This document shows, in pieces, positions 42,787 through 53,879 of a stretch of DNA of 64,000 nt (positions are counted from its first letter, which is position 1; every line of letters starts with the position of its first letter). The stretch lies in the NCBI RefSeq assembly GCF_947242115.1, contig NC_074728.1, positions 16,439,542 through 16,503,541 on the forward strand, in the 5' to 3' direction. Source of the stretch: Biomphalaria glabrata. Its lineage: Eukaryota > Mollusca > Gastropoda > Planorbidae. The position numbers and the translations under genes are program-made. The notes beneath the pieces are model-generated. The model had not been told where the DNA came from. It saw nothing but the letters and a program-made list of their open reading frames with translations, and did not search any database.

Positions 42787-44664
42787 CAGGGCCGGCCTTA
42801 GTCATAGGCAAACTAGGCGGCCGCATGGGGCCTCCGATTGTTGACGGACTTCTCACAGGATACTAAGAAAAAAAGTTGGGGAAAAATTAAGAAACTTGCC
42901 ATCAAAGTTATTGTTGGAGTGTACTAGGTTTTTAATACATTGCGTGATTTTAATGTTTTTATAGCGGCCTTCGTGAGGGGAAAAGCCGCTATTAGGTTTG
43001 TACTAAATGTCTACTGACCCACTAAAAAAACTAGAAGAGATATAAACTCATATTTCACTTGCGTCGTGGCTTTCAAAGTTTGCAACGGCTACTTTTTGTT
43101 TTCTAAAAGCCAACTGTCTTGTTTTTAAAGTTAATTATGCAAGCGATTTTTTCAACAACAAAAAATACACCACTTCTAAAACAATACATAAATGAAAGGG
43201 AGATAATTTCTACAATATGTTAACGAAGAAATACTTTTGTGTATTAGCTTTATCACATATTTATATACATCTGTAAATGTACAAGAAATGTTCACTACAA
43301 ATATAAATATTAATTAAATGTGATTATTCTGGCAAACTAGCTACTAAAATTTAAAAAAAAAACTTTTTTGTTTCTTTATAAAGGCTTAGAATACATCTTG
43401 TATGTAATTGTTAAGCACTTTTTTTTTAATCGATTATCTATTTCGGAATTATTGTACAATAGTTTAACGGTCGCTACAGATTCACAAACCTCGTCAAAAA
43501 GTGTAATCAGCATTATTTTCTTAGTGCCTCTGTTAGGTTAAAAGTGCTGAAAATCTGAAAGCTGATCTCACCTTTAATTTTCCTCCCAAAACATCGCAAT
43601 AATTTTAGCATCTATAATATTTTGTTCTGGATGTTTTTGTGAAAAGCAAATGAATGCCAACAAATGTTTGGTATTTCTCTTCTAACTTTTATTACATTTA
43701 ATTCTCTTGTTTAAACGTCTCAAAAACTCATGACGAAAAATAATTTGTTCCGGAGTTTTAAATAGTATCTTTATCCTTCGCTCTACAAATTAATTAATCA
43801 AATTAGATTGCACTTGATAACAAAAAAAAATATTTCAAAATAAATTTATGGCAAGGTCAATCATTACAATGACTTATATTTCATAGCCTAAGAAGTCTTC
43901 CCCAATATTTTTTTTATAAAAATAAAAATTACGTCAAATGATTGTTTGAAATCGCATATCCGACTCCTGTTATACGTTACTATTATTGGACACTAATGCC
44001 TAGTATGCATGTCAATTCTCTCGGTTTGAAAAAGACATTTTAGTCTAAGTAAGCTGTGTGGCTTAATAAAAACTTTTTTTTTATTTGACGTCATTTTGGT
44101 ATCATTTTATTAAATGAAACGCTAGAAGAACTCGTCATCTTTCTAGTGTTTAAAATCGCATCCTTTTTTTTATTTTAACTAGGCCAGATAATTTAGTGGA
44201 AATGTTTGTGTTTTTTTTTCGTTTACCATCATATAGAATGAATTCTTTAAATGAAATGCTAAAATAACTTGTGCGTCTATGTTTAGTAACCCTCATCAAC
44301 TCTCTCATGTTGATAAAGACATTTTGTTAGTCTAACAGGGCCGTGAGACGTAGTGGAAAATATTTTTTTCTTTGACGTCACTCGTAAAGATTTAAGCTAA
44401 AAATAAATGCTATTAAAATATTCGTGTTTTTCTTTGACGTCATTAGGATTGATTTTATTTTTTTTAAAATACTACAAGAATTAGTGCGCCAAAGTCTATT
44501 ATAAGCAATGTGACTTAGAAAAGTTTATATATATTCAGTCGAGGGCCGCCTTTGAGTTTTTGATAACCCAAACTCCATCTTGTTTTTTTCTAATTATTTT
44601 TCTATTTCATTTGCGTTATCAGATTCACTTTGCCTAGGGCACCTATTATCTAAGGCCGGCACTG
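42787..44664. mobile_element. hAT-like element, long non-autonomous copy (1.9 kb)
   Basis: Starts CAGGGCCGGCCTTAGTCATA and ends CTAAGGCCGGCACTG, an inverted repeat close to that of the 37534 element. The flanks (CGCCTCT and CGCCTAT) match in 6 of 7. Inside, a block with TTTGACGTCA and AAATGAAACGCTAGAAGAAC is repeated in diverged form at about 44080-44500. No transposase was recognised. Confidence 0.65.
43766..43870. repeat. ~105-bp direct repeat, copy 2
   Basis: Second copy of 42451-42560, lying inside the hAT-like element, with a shortened A-run. Confidence 0.8.
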
Positions 44665-45289
44665 CGCCTATGGCCGATCTCTGTGGATAGAGCTCGCTGT
44701 TCTATGCTCCTAACAGCGAGGGAGGATTTAAGTCTAAATATGCACATACAATATACACTCACTCGCAAACTAATTCTCCCACATGCCGTGGACGATAAAA
44801 TGCGTTTAAAAGTACACAATTATAATCCCCCCCCCCGCTTTGTACACTTAATACAATTGTGTGTGTGTGTGTAACATTCTTTCGTTTCATGTTTACAATA
44901 CGTCTGTTCACGTCACACCTTCATGGAACCTGGATAAGTGAAACCTGCACATCGATATTTAAAAACGGCTCTAACGATTTGAACCAGTTGATGTATATCA
45001 CTGAGAATAGAATGACTTGCTTGTTTGGCAAACTGTATAGTACAAAAGAAAATAAAAAACAAAATTTGGCTAGAGAACTAGATCTAGATCTAGATCCAGC
45101 ATCGGTTTTGAAAAGACTATCGTGTCCTTGAAAATTTGAAAGTACTGTCATAATCCTATTCGCGACTCAAAATGGTTAACAGTGTATGATCAGCTGACAT
45201 ATGTGACTCAGGCCAGTTTAGCGTGCTATATTGTAAGGCAAGGGACAGTACTGGCATGAACTTTGCACGTGAATAGCGCCCGTGTTATG
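44665..45289. other. no gene seen
   Basis: Short frames only. There is a GT microsatellite at 44858-44872 and an AGATCTAGATCTAGATC run near 45078. Confidence 0.5.
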
Positions 45290-45651
45290 GTCATCTGATC
45301 GTAAGCCTGGGTAGACCAGAGACACAGTGTGTAAGAAAGCGCAGTTCAAGACCGGATAGCGTTGAGAACGGGACTGTTAGTCAGCCATGAAGTCGGTCCT
45401 GGTGCAGTCCTCCAGTGAAACGTATGAGTCCAGGAAGAGACAGTAGAGCTATGAGTTTAGTACAGTGATATACAGTCTAACGTTGTAACAGTTGATTGTG
45501 TTGCCAATTGTGTCGCATTGGCTGTTTAATTTGACCCTTATTAAAGTACCAGATTATTTGGAGCCTTGTTGTCAAGTTCTTGATGTGTTGATGTGTTGTG
45601 TTGTGTTAAGCAGTGTTTACAGAAGGCCTGAGTAGAAGAGAATCGTAACAG
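45290..45651 (+). mobile_element. LTR fragment of the same LTR retrotransposon group (fossil)
   Basis: The 3' half of the LTR is recognisable: GTGTTGCCAATTGTGTCGCA, then TTGGAGCCTTGTTGTCAAGT, ending AGAATCGTAACA like the 21669 copy. The left boundary is unclear. No internal region is seen. Confidence 0.65.
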
Positions 45652-45654
45652 TAC

Positions 45655-45845
45655 TGTAGCGTTTGGAAATTTCCGAATGTAATACATTATTGATTCAAGA
45701 GTTCGATAAATGAATGCTCAGGACAATTGTTTGTATCGTATTCTAAGACTAGATCTGAAGACCTATCATTGGAATATTTTAAAGTGTAGTAATCTTTAAA
45801 TGCGCTTAACAAGGATTCTTTCTTGGGCTGGGTGGGGGAGGGGGT
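45655..45845 (-). repeat. repeat Z, reversed copy
   Basis: Reverse complement of 15650-15850. It begins almost directly after the LTR end. Confidence 0.65.
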
Positions 45846-46450
45846 AGAAAATGTTCCATTGTTTTTTTATCTAACATTAATTAGTCAGTAATTAATAATA
45901 ATAAAAAAAATAATAATCTTTATTATCCGTATGGAAACTTGTCTTACAATTTGTGCATTACATCAAACAAAAAACATTATAACTATAAGAAACCAAAGTG
46001 TACATTCACACCAGACTCACTCTTAGTTTACATGTGACAAAGTTTATACCAGATTGTTCTTATTTAATGATTTGATTGCCAGGGGAACAAAAGAGTGTTT
46101 GTGTCTGTTTGTCTTTGCTATCGGTGTTGTTGTTGTATAAATTGTATAAAGAGGTATTGTCTAGTTGTAAATTTAATTTAAATTTTATTTTTGTTTTGTT
46201 TTGTTTTCTGTTTTTCTAAAAATTTGAATCAAATTAAAATGAGATTAGGGCCTTTGAGGAAAAGAAGCAAGCAGCTTGTAAACAAATAATAATTATCATC
46301 TGTATGCACGCTTCTACATGAAACAATGAAAAAAAGTTTTTTTTTATAAATCAAAGAGAAAATAGATTCTCCAGTGAAAGAAAATTTTCACGCCATATAC
46401 TAATCAAGAAATTGTCCGGCACGTAATGTATCTTCGCCTGAATGCTTTAA
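45846..46450. other. no gene seen
   Basis: AT-rich spacer before the Helitron-like element. Confidence 0.5.
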
Positions 46451-47234
46451 TCTCTATATATATAATTCTCTTCATGGCTCTACAGTCAGGACACCACCAG
46501 GAAGTCATGGAAAGATCACTCTTTTTTTTCTGCAAGTCGGACTAAAGTTACCCCACATAAGTTTAGCGGCGAAAAAAAAAGAGGGGGGGGGGGAGATAAC
46601 AAATTATTTACTCTGTATACACCAGTCACTAAATAGCAGGGTCTGACTTAACCATTATGGGGCACTATGCGAAACGGATTTCGAGGGGGCCAAGTTCGGG
46701 TAGGGATATGGATAATTAGTGAAAATTAAGAGTTTGTATTTTATTCATTCTTTACTACGTACAGAATTACTTTACTTTAGTGAAGTCATACTGTATATAA
46801 TAAATATTATATTTCCAATATAGAAAAGACTCAATAGCAATAATTATCAAATGTTTTATTTTATCTACGAGAAATTGTTGACCTCAAATAATTCTTCATT
46901 AGTTTGAAGAGCGAGAAGCTTCTTTCACTGAATCCACAATGTTTTTTTATCGCGCGTAGGATTAGCGTTCTCCATATTAAATGACACCTCAAATAGGCAA
47001 TTTTTGTCTATATATTTCAGGAGATTTGTACGAGTTTTCAAAAGATTTTAATAATTTCTGGAGATTTAAAGAACCTTTTCGTATATTTTGCAATTTTAGG
47101 AGATTTCCAGGTTTAATTTAATAATTTTTTACACGTTGAATAAGCGCGGGTCCTACGAAACTGCGGAACCCACTGCGGTCGCATAGGTTGCAGTGGCCTA
47201 AATAACAGCATATGCTACGCAGTAGGTCTACTAG
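46451..47234 (+). mobile_element. non-autonomous Helitron-like element, second copy with the same hAT inside
   Basis: Starts TCTCTATATATATAATTCTC after an A and ends GCATATGCTACGCAGTAGGT, then CTACTAG before a T. The inside (about 46638-47206) is the reverse complement of the hAT copy at 37534-38191, including the dimerisation-domain remnant, but one hAT end has lost about 14 bases. It abuts the LTR fragment at 47235. Confidence 0.8.
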
Positions 47235-47677
47235 TGTCCAATACTGTACTATTGGCAACACATAACACTGACTGTACAATGTTCTGGATATCTGAACCGT
47301 CCTATCAACTCTGTACTGTAGGACCAACTCTAATGGCTGCGGTGTACACTGTTGAACTCGTAAAGTACTGAACTGACTCGTAGATCGAGAAGTTGTGACT
47401 GACTCGACTCTAATACCTTCGCTCTTTATATAGGGGCCCTATTGGCCCTAATGACCTTCTAGAATCGGAAGGAACATCGCTCGACTCTTCTGATTAATCA
47501 CATGACCACATCTCTCATGAATGTCCTGTGTTCTATTCACAACACTGATCCTTTCGGAACCATCATGTCGTATCGTCACGATTGTTCGCTCGTCTAGCGC
47601 TGGTTTAGGACGATTTGCGTCGGCTGAAACACACACACATCACTTCCCCCATCTTTGTCACCACCAGGATTATAACA
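47235..47677 (-). mobile_element. LTR fragment, reversed (fossil)
   Basis: On the minus strand it begins TGTTATAATCCTGGTGGTGA and carries a TATATAAAGAGCGAAGG promoter-like region, matching the 21669 LTR. Its 3' part is cut off exactly where the Helitron-like element ends. No internal region is present. Confidence 0.75.
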
Positions 47678-48158
47678 ACATGTTCATTTAATTTTTTTTT
47701 ACTGACAACCAAAATCGAATAAGAAAAATATTGTTCTCACTTCTCCAAACCCCCACCAAATAAAAATAAATGGTTTGAACACAAGCACACAGGCAAAAAT
47801 TAGATGTGTCATTAAAGGAGAAATTAAATTTATCTTTAACATTTATCGCCAAAACGACCTCGGCGTTAAAATAATGTCGCCAAAACGTCTTGTACCCTAT
47901 TCTCCTATCTGTGTGCAGGTTACTAAGTGGGTCTCACACTATTCTATTTATCCCGAAGATATTACGACTATACGAAAAGTAACGATCATGGAAGAGCTGG
48001 AACTAATTTTGAAAAAAAAAACAACATACAAACAAGAGAAGACGGCTTTTTTTTTATGTACATACACATTTATTTCTATTAATTATTAACTACCGTATAT
48101 TAATCAAAGTAATTGATCGAAATATTATTTTTCATGATTTTCACATTCACCCTTCACC
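47678..48158. other. no feature assigned
   Basis: A 104-codon + frame at 47775-48089 has no recognisable domain; it is probably chance. Confidence 0.4.
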
Positions 48159-49290
48159 TATTCCTTAGTCTGTTGGACCGTTGAAGGCAGCACACATGAT
48201 CTGTTGACTGTCTGTTGGACCGTTGAAGGCAGCACACATGATCTGTTGACTGTCTGTTGGACCGTTGAAGGCAGCACACATGATCTGTTGACTGTCTGTT
48301 GGACCGTTGAAGGCAGCAGACATGATCTGTTGACTGTCTGTTGGACCGTTGAAGGCAGCAGACATGATCTGTTGACTGTCTGTTGGACCGTTGAAGGCAG
48401 CAGACATGATCTGTTGACTGTCTGTTGGACCGTTGAAGGCAGCAGACATGATCTGTTGACTGTCTGTTGGACCGTTGAAGGCAGCAGACATGATCTGTTG
48501 ACTGTCTGTTGGACCGTTGAAGGCAGCAGACATGATCTGTTGACTGTCTGTTGGACCGTTGAAGGCAGCAGACATGATCTGTTGACTGTCTGTTGGACCG
48601 TTGAAGGCAGCACACATGATCTGTTGACTGTCTGTTGGACCGTTGAAGGCAGCACACATGATCTGTTGACTGTCTGTTGGACCGTTGAAGGCAGCACACA
48701 TGATCTGTTGACTGTCTGTTGGACCGTTGAAGGCAGCACACATGATCTGTTGACTGTCTGTTGGACCGTTGAAGGCAGCACACATGATCTGTTGACTGTC
48801 TGTTGGACCGTTGAAGGCAGCACACATGATCTGTTGACTGTCTGTTGGACCGTTGAAGGCAGCACACATGATCTGTTGACTGTCTGTTGGACCGTTGAAG
48901 GCAGCACACATGATCTGTTGACTGTCTATCTCCATTCCGACTATTCCTCTCTTGTCTTCTGTCTTGACTAGATCTTTCAACGTCAGGCCTGTCCATTCTT
49001 GAATGTTCTTACCACTTTCTCTGTCTCTTCTTCTTTTTCTTGTACTGATCCCTGAAGGAAGGTTTGAGTCCTGAGCACCTTATATTCATGGCATAACGTT
49101 TTAGTTGCTTTTCTTATAGGCCCTATTGGTCAGCACGTCTTCACAATCGCCATTGTCATCCTGTTTGAATTTCTTCATTTGTAATGCAGTTTTCTAGGTG
49201 ATATCTAGTATCCTTTAATTCGATTGCTGGATATCCTCTTCTCTGCTTCTGCAGTCAGCGTCCAAGACTTGCAAGCAAAAAGAATGTGGC
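48159..49290 (-). mobile_element. LINE fragment with a minisatellite in its C-terminal codons
   Basis: The minus strand reads CKSWTLTAEAEKRI, then a degraded C-terminal region (CITNEEIQTG, then a basic KKKKKRQRK stretch and SRMDRPDVER), then a tandem peptide, and finally CAAFNGPTD followed by a TAA stop. It is from the same broad family as 37012-37310, whose end FNRPIVN is equivalent to FNGPTD. Frames change between the two halves. Confidence 0.8.
48171..48927. repeat. 42-bp minisatellite, ~18 copies, 14-residue unit
   Basis: Unit CTGTTGGACCGTTGAAGGCA plus GCACACATGATCTGTTGACTGT. In the LINE frame each unit encodes SQQIMCAAFNGPTD. Units 1-3 and 11-18 have CACACATG while units 4-10 have CAGACATG. 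Because 42 is a multiple of three, frames of 249-280 codons are open on both strands; none is a gene. Confidence 0.97.
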
Positions 49291-49807
49291 CATGGTCAAG
49301 GAATTCATGGTTGTGTGTTTTTATGTGTGTATGCAAAAGGAAGAAAAAACACTTAAGCCCCCATGCAAACACAACACAGACGAACATAGCTTTATTTTAA
49401 TCAAATAGACGCTTTACCTTTAAAACTAAAAAATTCCTGGAAATATCGATTAGAAACAATCAATTTGGGAATATCCCAAAAAGTTGTCAACTCTTCACCT
49501 GAGAAACCTTCAAATTTTCTCATTTTGTATTAACAGGCTAAGAATTGTGTGTCGGAAGTTTCCTTATCTTTATTTGACATATTAATAAAAGCCTAAAAGT
49601 AAGTTTTTATTTTCTTTTGTTTTTCTTATTTCTATACCAATAGTAATGCCAATAATTAAAGTGTGCACCTGCGCTCGACACAAAGTGATTTTTGTAGGTC
49701 AAACGCGAAAATCATCTCAATATGTATGTATCAAAATATTAATAAAGTCTATAAGGAAACTGATGAAAAGTAAGTGTTCAATTTATTTATTCTACTTGAT
49801 ATAAATA
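49291..49807. other. no feature seen
   Basis: AT-rich spacer with no supported feature. Confidence 0.5.
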
Positions 49808-50100
49808 CTAGCCAGATATTACCCGCGGCTAGCGGGTTTTGAGTATCACTAATATAGTCAGTGATACAGTGTGTGAAAAACACTTAAACAAAATAATACT
49901 GCTATATGTAAAGCGAATGCGTGAATGTAAAAATATTATAAATGGAGCTGTTCTGTTTATGCGCGACCTTTCAGTAGTGTCTAATGTAAGAAGCGTACGA
50001 TATCATCAATGGAGCTATTATGATGTATTTCAAGGCGGCTAAAATCGCAGCTTTAACAAACGAATTTATGTAAAAATGCTTTGGGAAACGAATTTGTAGG
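49808..50100 (-). mobile_element. Helitron-like 3' end
   Basis: On the minus strand, CCCGCTAGCCGCGGGTAATA then TCTGGCTAG before a T: a GC hairpin (CCCGC and GCGGG) about 10 bases from a terminal CTAG, followed by T. The other end is not resolved, so the right boundary is approximate. Confidence 0.5.
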
Positions 50101-50186
50101 TTAATTTTATTAAAGAATGAAATGAGAAGACTATATTTTGTATGTTAATGTGTTGAAGTAACAAATTTCTCTGCGAAGAATAAACA

Positions 50187-50345
50187 TACATACATACATA
50201 CATACATACATACATACATACATACATACATACATACATACATGCATACATACATACATACATACATATATACATACATACATACATACATACATACATA
50301 CATACATACATACATACATACATACATACATACATACATACATAC
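50187..50345. repeat. (CATA)n microsatellite, left part
   Basis: About 40 tetranucleotide units with two variants. The run is resumed at 50620-50663 after the hAT insertion. Confidence 0.97.
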
Positions 50346-50619
50346 CATGGGCTTAGCCGGGAGGGTTGGGTTCACCCCCCCCCCGAAATGAAAATCCCCC
50401 CCCCCCTCCGCTGAATTTAGTGACTGATTTTTTGCTTTGATTTTGCTTATTTTAGGTGAGATTTTAATACTAAACCATCACTTGCCCCAGCACAGCTAAG
50501 GGGGTTTTGAGTTTAAAACCCCCTACCAGTGGGTTTGAGTTTTTCGCGGGGAGGGGGGGGCGATGGCAAAAAAACTCCCCAACCCCCCAACCCCGAAAAA
50601 AATGCTGGCTACGCCCATG
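50346..50619. mobile_element. hAT family H, short deletion derivative (274 bp)
   Basis: Ends CATGGGCTTAGCCGGG and GCTGGCTACGCCCATG are flanked by a perfect 8-bp repeat ATACATAC made of the host microsatellite. Inside is only the first stanza (GAATTTAGTGACTGATTTTT) joined directly to the G/C-tract of the other end. Confidence 0.88.
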
Positions 50620-50663
50620 ATACATACATACATACATACATACATACATACATACATACATAC
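50620..50663. repeat. (CATA)n microsatellite, right part
   Basis: Continuation of 50187-50345 after the inserted element. Confidence 0.95.
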
Positions 50664-52129
50664 GCGCCTTACTTTCTGCTTTAAATTGTAGATATTTCGG
50701 AAACTATTAGGTATAGGCGCAGTATTTCTCGTCAACAAACAGACCCAGTTGTGACCTGATATTTTGCCAGACCTGAAACAAACAGAGCCGTTGTTCGCCG
50801 TGGATCTGTTAAGTATTCAATTCGTCTTATGCAAGTGCTTAGAGGGTGGGTTAGTCTTAAATTTTTCACTTTAAATATACTCAGAGCAGACTGGAAGCTA
50901 TGCAGTAAATGTCTAATCACAACATCATTGAGGCGTACATCGGCTTGCTCTTACACTATATGCATTTTTTTTTCCTTTTTTTTTTGTCCCAAGACGTATG
51001 GGCACAGATTCACTGTGTTTAAAATTTCCCGACTAGAAGTCTTTGTTTTGTAGCTTACCACGTCAGTTCTAACGAGTCCCTACCAACGGCCTGCCTACCA
51101 TTGTCGAGCCCCCAAAGTTGTGTCCTAAGTACAAGAAATCAACATGTTGAAAAACAAAAACCGGGAGGGGGCAGATAAACTGTTCAATGGGCTCGTGACA
51201 GAAATCGATATCTCCCCCCACACAAACCTGGCAGTTAGAAGTTCATGCCTCGTATTGAGTTTATTTTCTGACCTGTGCGAATCAGGGTAAATCCCTATGT
51301 TGTATTTTAATCGACATATATGGGTCTGTGCTTTGAACTGTCATCGACTGACAGCCTTAACATTTGACTCATTGTGTGTAAATACATCCTTCTCCACATC
51401 TCTAGGTCCTAATAGTACTTTTAGCATCACACAAAAGTGTATATATATATATATATATAACACATTAACACATTCGTCTGACTGGTACGAAATTTGTAAA
51501 CGTTATTTCCCCCACTTCCCATTAACTACAAAATTAATCATTATTCCCATAAAAAAAATATTAAAAAAATTAATTACTTAATAAGTGGTAAATACTTAAT
51601 TTTCTTTGATGTACAAAAAGGAAAGGGAAATAAATCTTACAATGTTGAGCTATAAGGATGTAAATGTGCAGTTTTTCCCCCTTATATAAGTATATTCTTG
51701 TAAGGTTTTTAAAATATATTTGGCATCTTTATAATTAACGTATTAAGTAGCTACACAACCCTTTTAGAGCTTGACCAAAAGGGAGGAACTCCTGCAGTGA
51801 CCATAAAAGCTATAAATGTGTTACTAATCCACATGCGATAAGCAAGGCTAAAAATAACATTTCAATCAGTATATAATAATATTAGCAATGTACAATTAAT
51901 AATGGTTCCGCAAGGTTGTCATTTCCAGAAGTGGTAATGGATGTAAGCACTTCACTACCTATAAAATGCTTCCTAATGGCATACGTCTAAAATAGCCTCT
52001 GACAACCAGTACAAGTCCAGGCCTTCACGTGTCGCTCAGATATTTAGTCCGGCGGTACTGTTCTCATTAACAGGATTAGGGGCAAAGACGAGTAACTTGC
52101 CCCTTAACCAGTAAGCTTCGGGCAGGAGG
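50664..52129. other. no gene seen
   Basis: Mixed AT-rich DNA with a short TA run at 51440-51460. No domain, RNA or repeat boundary could be supported. Confidence 0.5.
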
Positions 52130-52445
52130 GGCTCGTTTGCCATGGCTGGCTATTCACCTAGGAGAAGGAAAACATATGTTGCCTTGCAGCTATACCCAAT
52201 CATGGGAAAGGTTTCGGGAGTCAACCCTGAGAAAAAAACCTAAGGCATTTTGCATCACCCAGTCCTACACTCTGGCAGAACCTGCGACGCCGGTGACCCC
52301 AAACTGTATCGGCACTGGCGTTCCTTTGGATACATCAGCTACGTGGAGAGGGAGGAACTTATGTGTGGGCGACCTCGTTCCGACCACAGCTCATGCCCAG
52401 GCATTCATCTCATTTCCATAGCGACTGAAGGAGGCCATAGAAATA
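52130..52445 (+). repeat. dispersed repeat R, second copy
   Basis: Matches 8265-8565 (GGCAGAACCTGCGACGCCGG, then CTTTGGATACATCAGCTACG, then GCGACTGAAGGAGGCCAT). Here it is uninterrupted and extends further left. Confidence 0.7.
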
Positions 52446-52679
52446 ATTAATAATAGCAATAATTTTAACAGGCCAAACAAGTCAGCAAATCTTTCTCTCC
52501 GCGCACGTCTGGTTTGTGGTTGTTAATTTTTATACTTCATAGCTTCTGATTCTCTAGCTTAAAATATTGATACTTGCCGTTTTACGTGCATCGCCTTTGG
52601 GTGATCCCTTTGGGGCCGCAGCTGAGTTTGTACATTATTGATATACGTACATGGAGACAAGTTCATAAAAAGCATGTTT
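52446..52679. other. no feature seen
   Basis: Spacer before the LINE fragment. Confidence 0.45.
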
Positions 52680-53534
52680 AAAAAAAAATAATAATGTCTG
52701 CGTTTGTCCTAGGCGGCAGATTTTCTTTGGGTCTTAAATGTGTATATCGCGGTCTTTGTGAGTGACCTCCAGCTGTCTCGTTCTAGTTCATTGTTCGTTC
52801 ATGCAACCAGGTGCTCTCTTCTATGTCAGCAAAGGAAAGTCGACGCCTAAGCTGGTCTTTGAAGCGTTTCCGTGGGCGCCTCTGTTACGTCGACTACCTT
52901 TTAGCTCACCAAAAAGACTGCCCTTGCCATACATTCGTCTCCCATACGGGATAAGTGCCCTTTCCAGCGTAACTGTCGGATCAAAAGAAGTCCCTCTATA
53001 CTGTCCATACTGGCGTTCGCAAGAACATCGCTGTTTGTAGTGCGGTCCTGCCACCGTATGTCCATAATAGAGCGCAAGCATCTTTGGTGAAAGCGCTCAA
53101 GAAGTCTTAGTTGTTTTCTGTATAGTGTCCATGTCTCAGAGCCATATAGAAGGGTTGAGAGAACCACCGCCTGGTAGACATTGATCATGTTCCAGAAGTC
53201 ACCCAAAGAAATCTACTCAGCCCCAAGTATCACAGTAAACGGACAGCTCCTTAACGTGGTAGACCACTTCACATATCTAGGTAGCATAGTGTCAAATGAC
53301 GCCTCACTTTCAAGGGAAGTTGATAACCGTCTGGCCAGGGCCAGCAGCGCTTTAGGAAGCCTTCAGGCAGTGGCGTAGCTAGGGTGGGGGAGGAGGGGGA
53401 GAATTAGAACATTAAAATGTCAAAAGCCTCCACCCCCGGACCACCAGACGATGTAAAATTCCTAGCTACGCCACTGCCTTCAGGCGAGAGTTTGGCGGAA
53501 CAAATCGCTCCGCCTGCCTACAAAAATCAATGTT
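52680..53534 (-). mobile_element. LINE with a 5' inversion (twin-priming structure)
   Basis: The 3' part reads on the minus strand from about 53192 down: INVYQAVVLSTLLYGSETWT, then LLERFHQRCLRSIMDIRWQD and LRWKGHLSRM, with a later frame change. The 5' part reads on the plus strand from about 53193: YLGSIVSNDASLSREVDNRL, then ARASSALGSLQ; after the hAT insertion at 53368-53476 it resumes as ARVWRNKSLRLPTKINV. The two parts abut head to head at ~53192, and both contain the INV codons (ATCAATGT). The 3' end is approximate. Confidence 0.85.
53368..53476. mobile_element. hAT-type MITE (109 bp) in the LINE
   Basis: Ends CAGTGGCGTAGCTAGGGTGG and CCTAGCTACGCCACTG; perfect 8-bp duplication CCTTCAGG at 53360-53367 and 53477-53484. 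Leaving out the insert and one duplication gives an uninterrupted LINE reading frame. Confidence 0.95.
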
Positions 53535-53879
53535 TAGTTGGCAATAGTACTCCATTAATGGGGTGCCATTGACATTGTTTTTGTTCTGTTGATTCGTTTT
53601 TTTTTTCCAGAAGTTCTTTATATCGCTTTCTCTTCTTTTTCTCTTTAACTGAAATCTTATTGCTTAAAGAAAGTGAACGGAATCTTAAATCAAAGTGCAA
53701 GCAAAGAACATAGTACTGTGATTAACTTTAACAATGAAAATCCCAAATAACAAACCAACCAATCCTAAATATTTGTTCACGTTTCACGTTAACTTTCCCA
53801 CATTGTTGTGATTAGGTTTATTTGATCACCACGTCCGGCTCTCTCTCTTATCTGGATGTGTGTTTTGAATACACGTTAT
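53535..53879. other. no feature seen
   Basis: AT-rich spacer. Confidence 0.45.

Noticed and set aside
47775-48089. 104-codon plus-strand frame
   Set aside because: No recognisable motif, AT-rich codons and a low-complexity end; probably chance.
48154-48996. Long open frames (249-280 codons) on both strands
   Set aside because: They are produced by the 42-bp minisatellite, whose period is a multiple of three and has no stop in most frames; the only meaningful frame is the relic LINE C-terminus.
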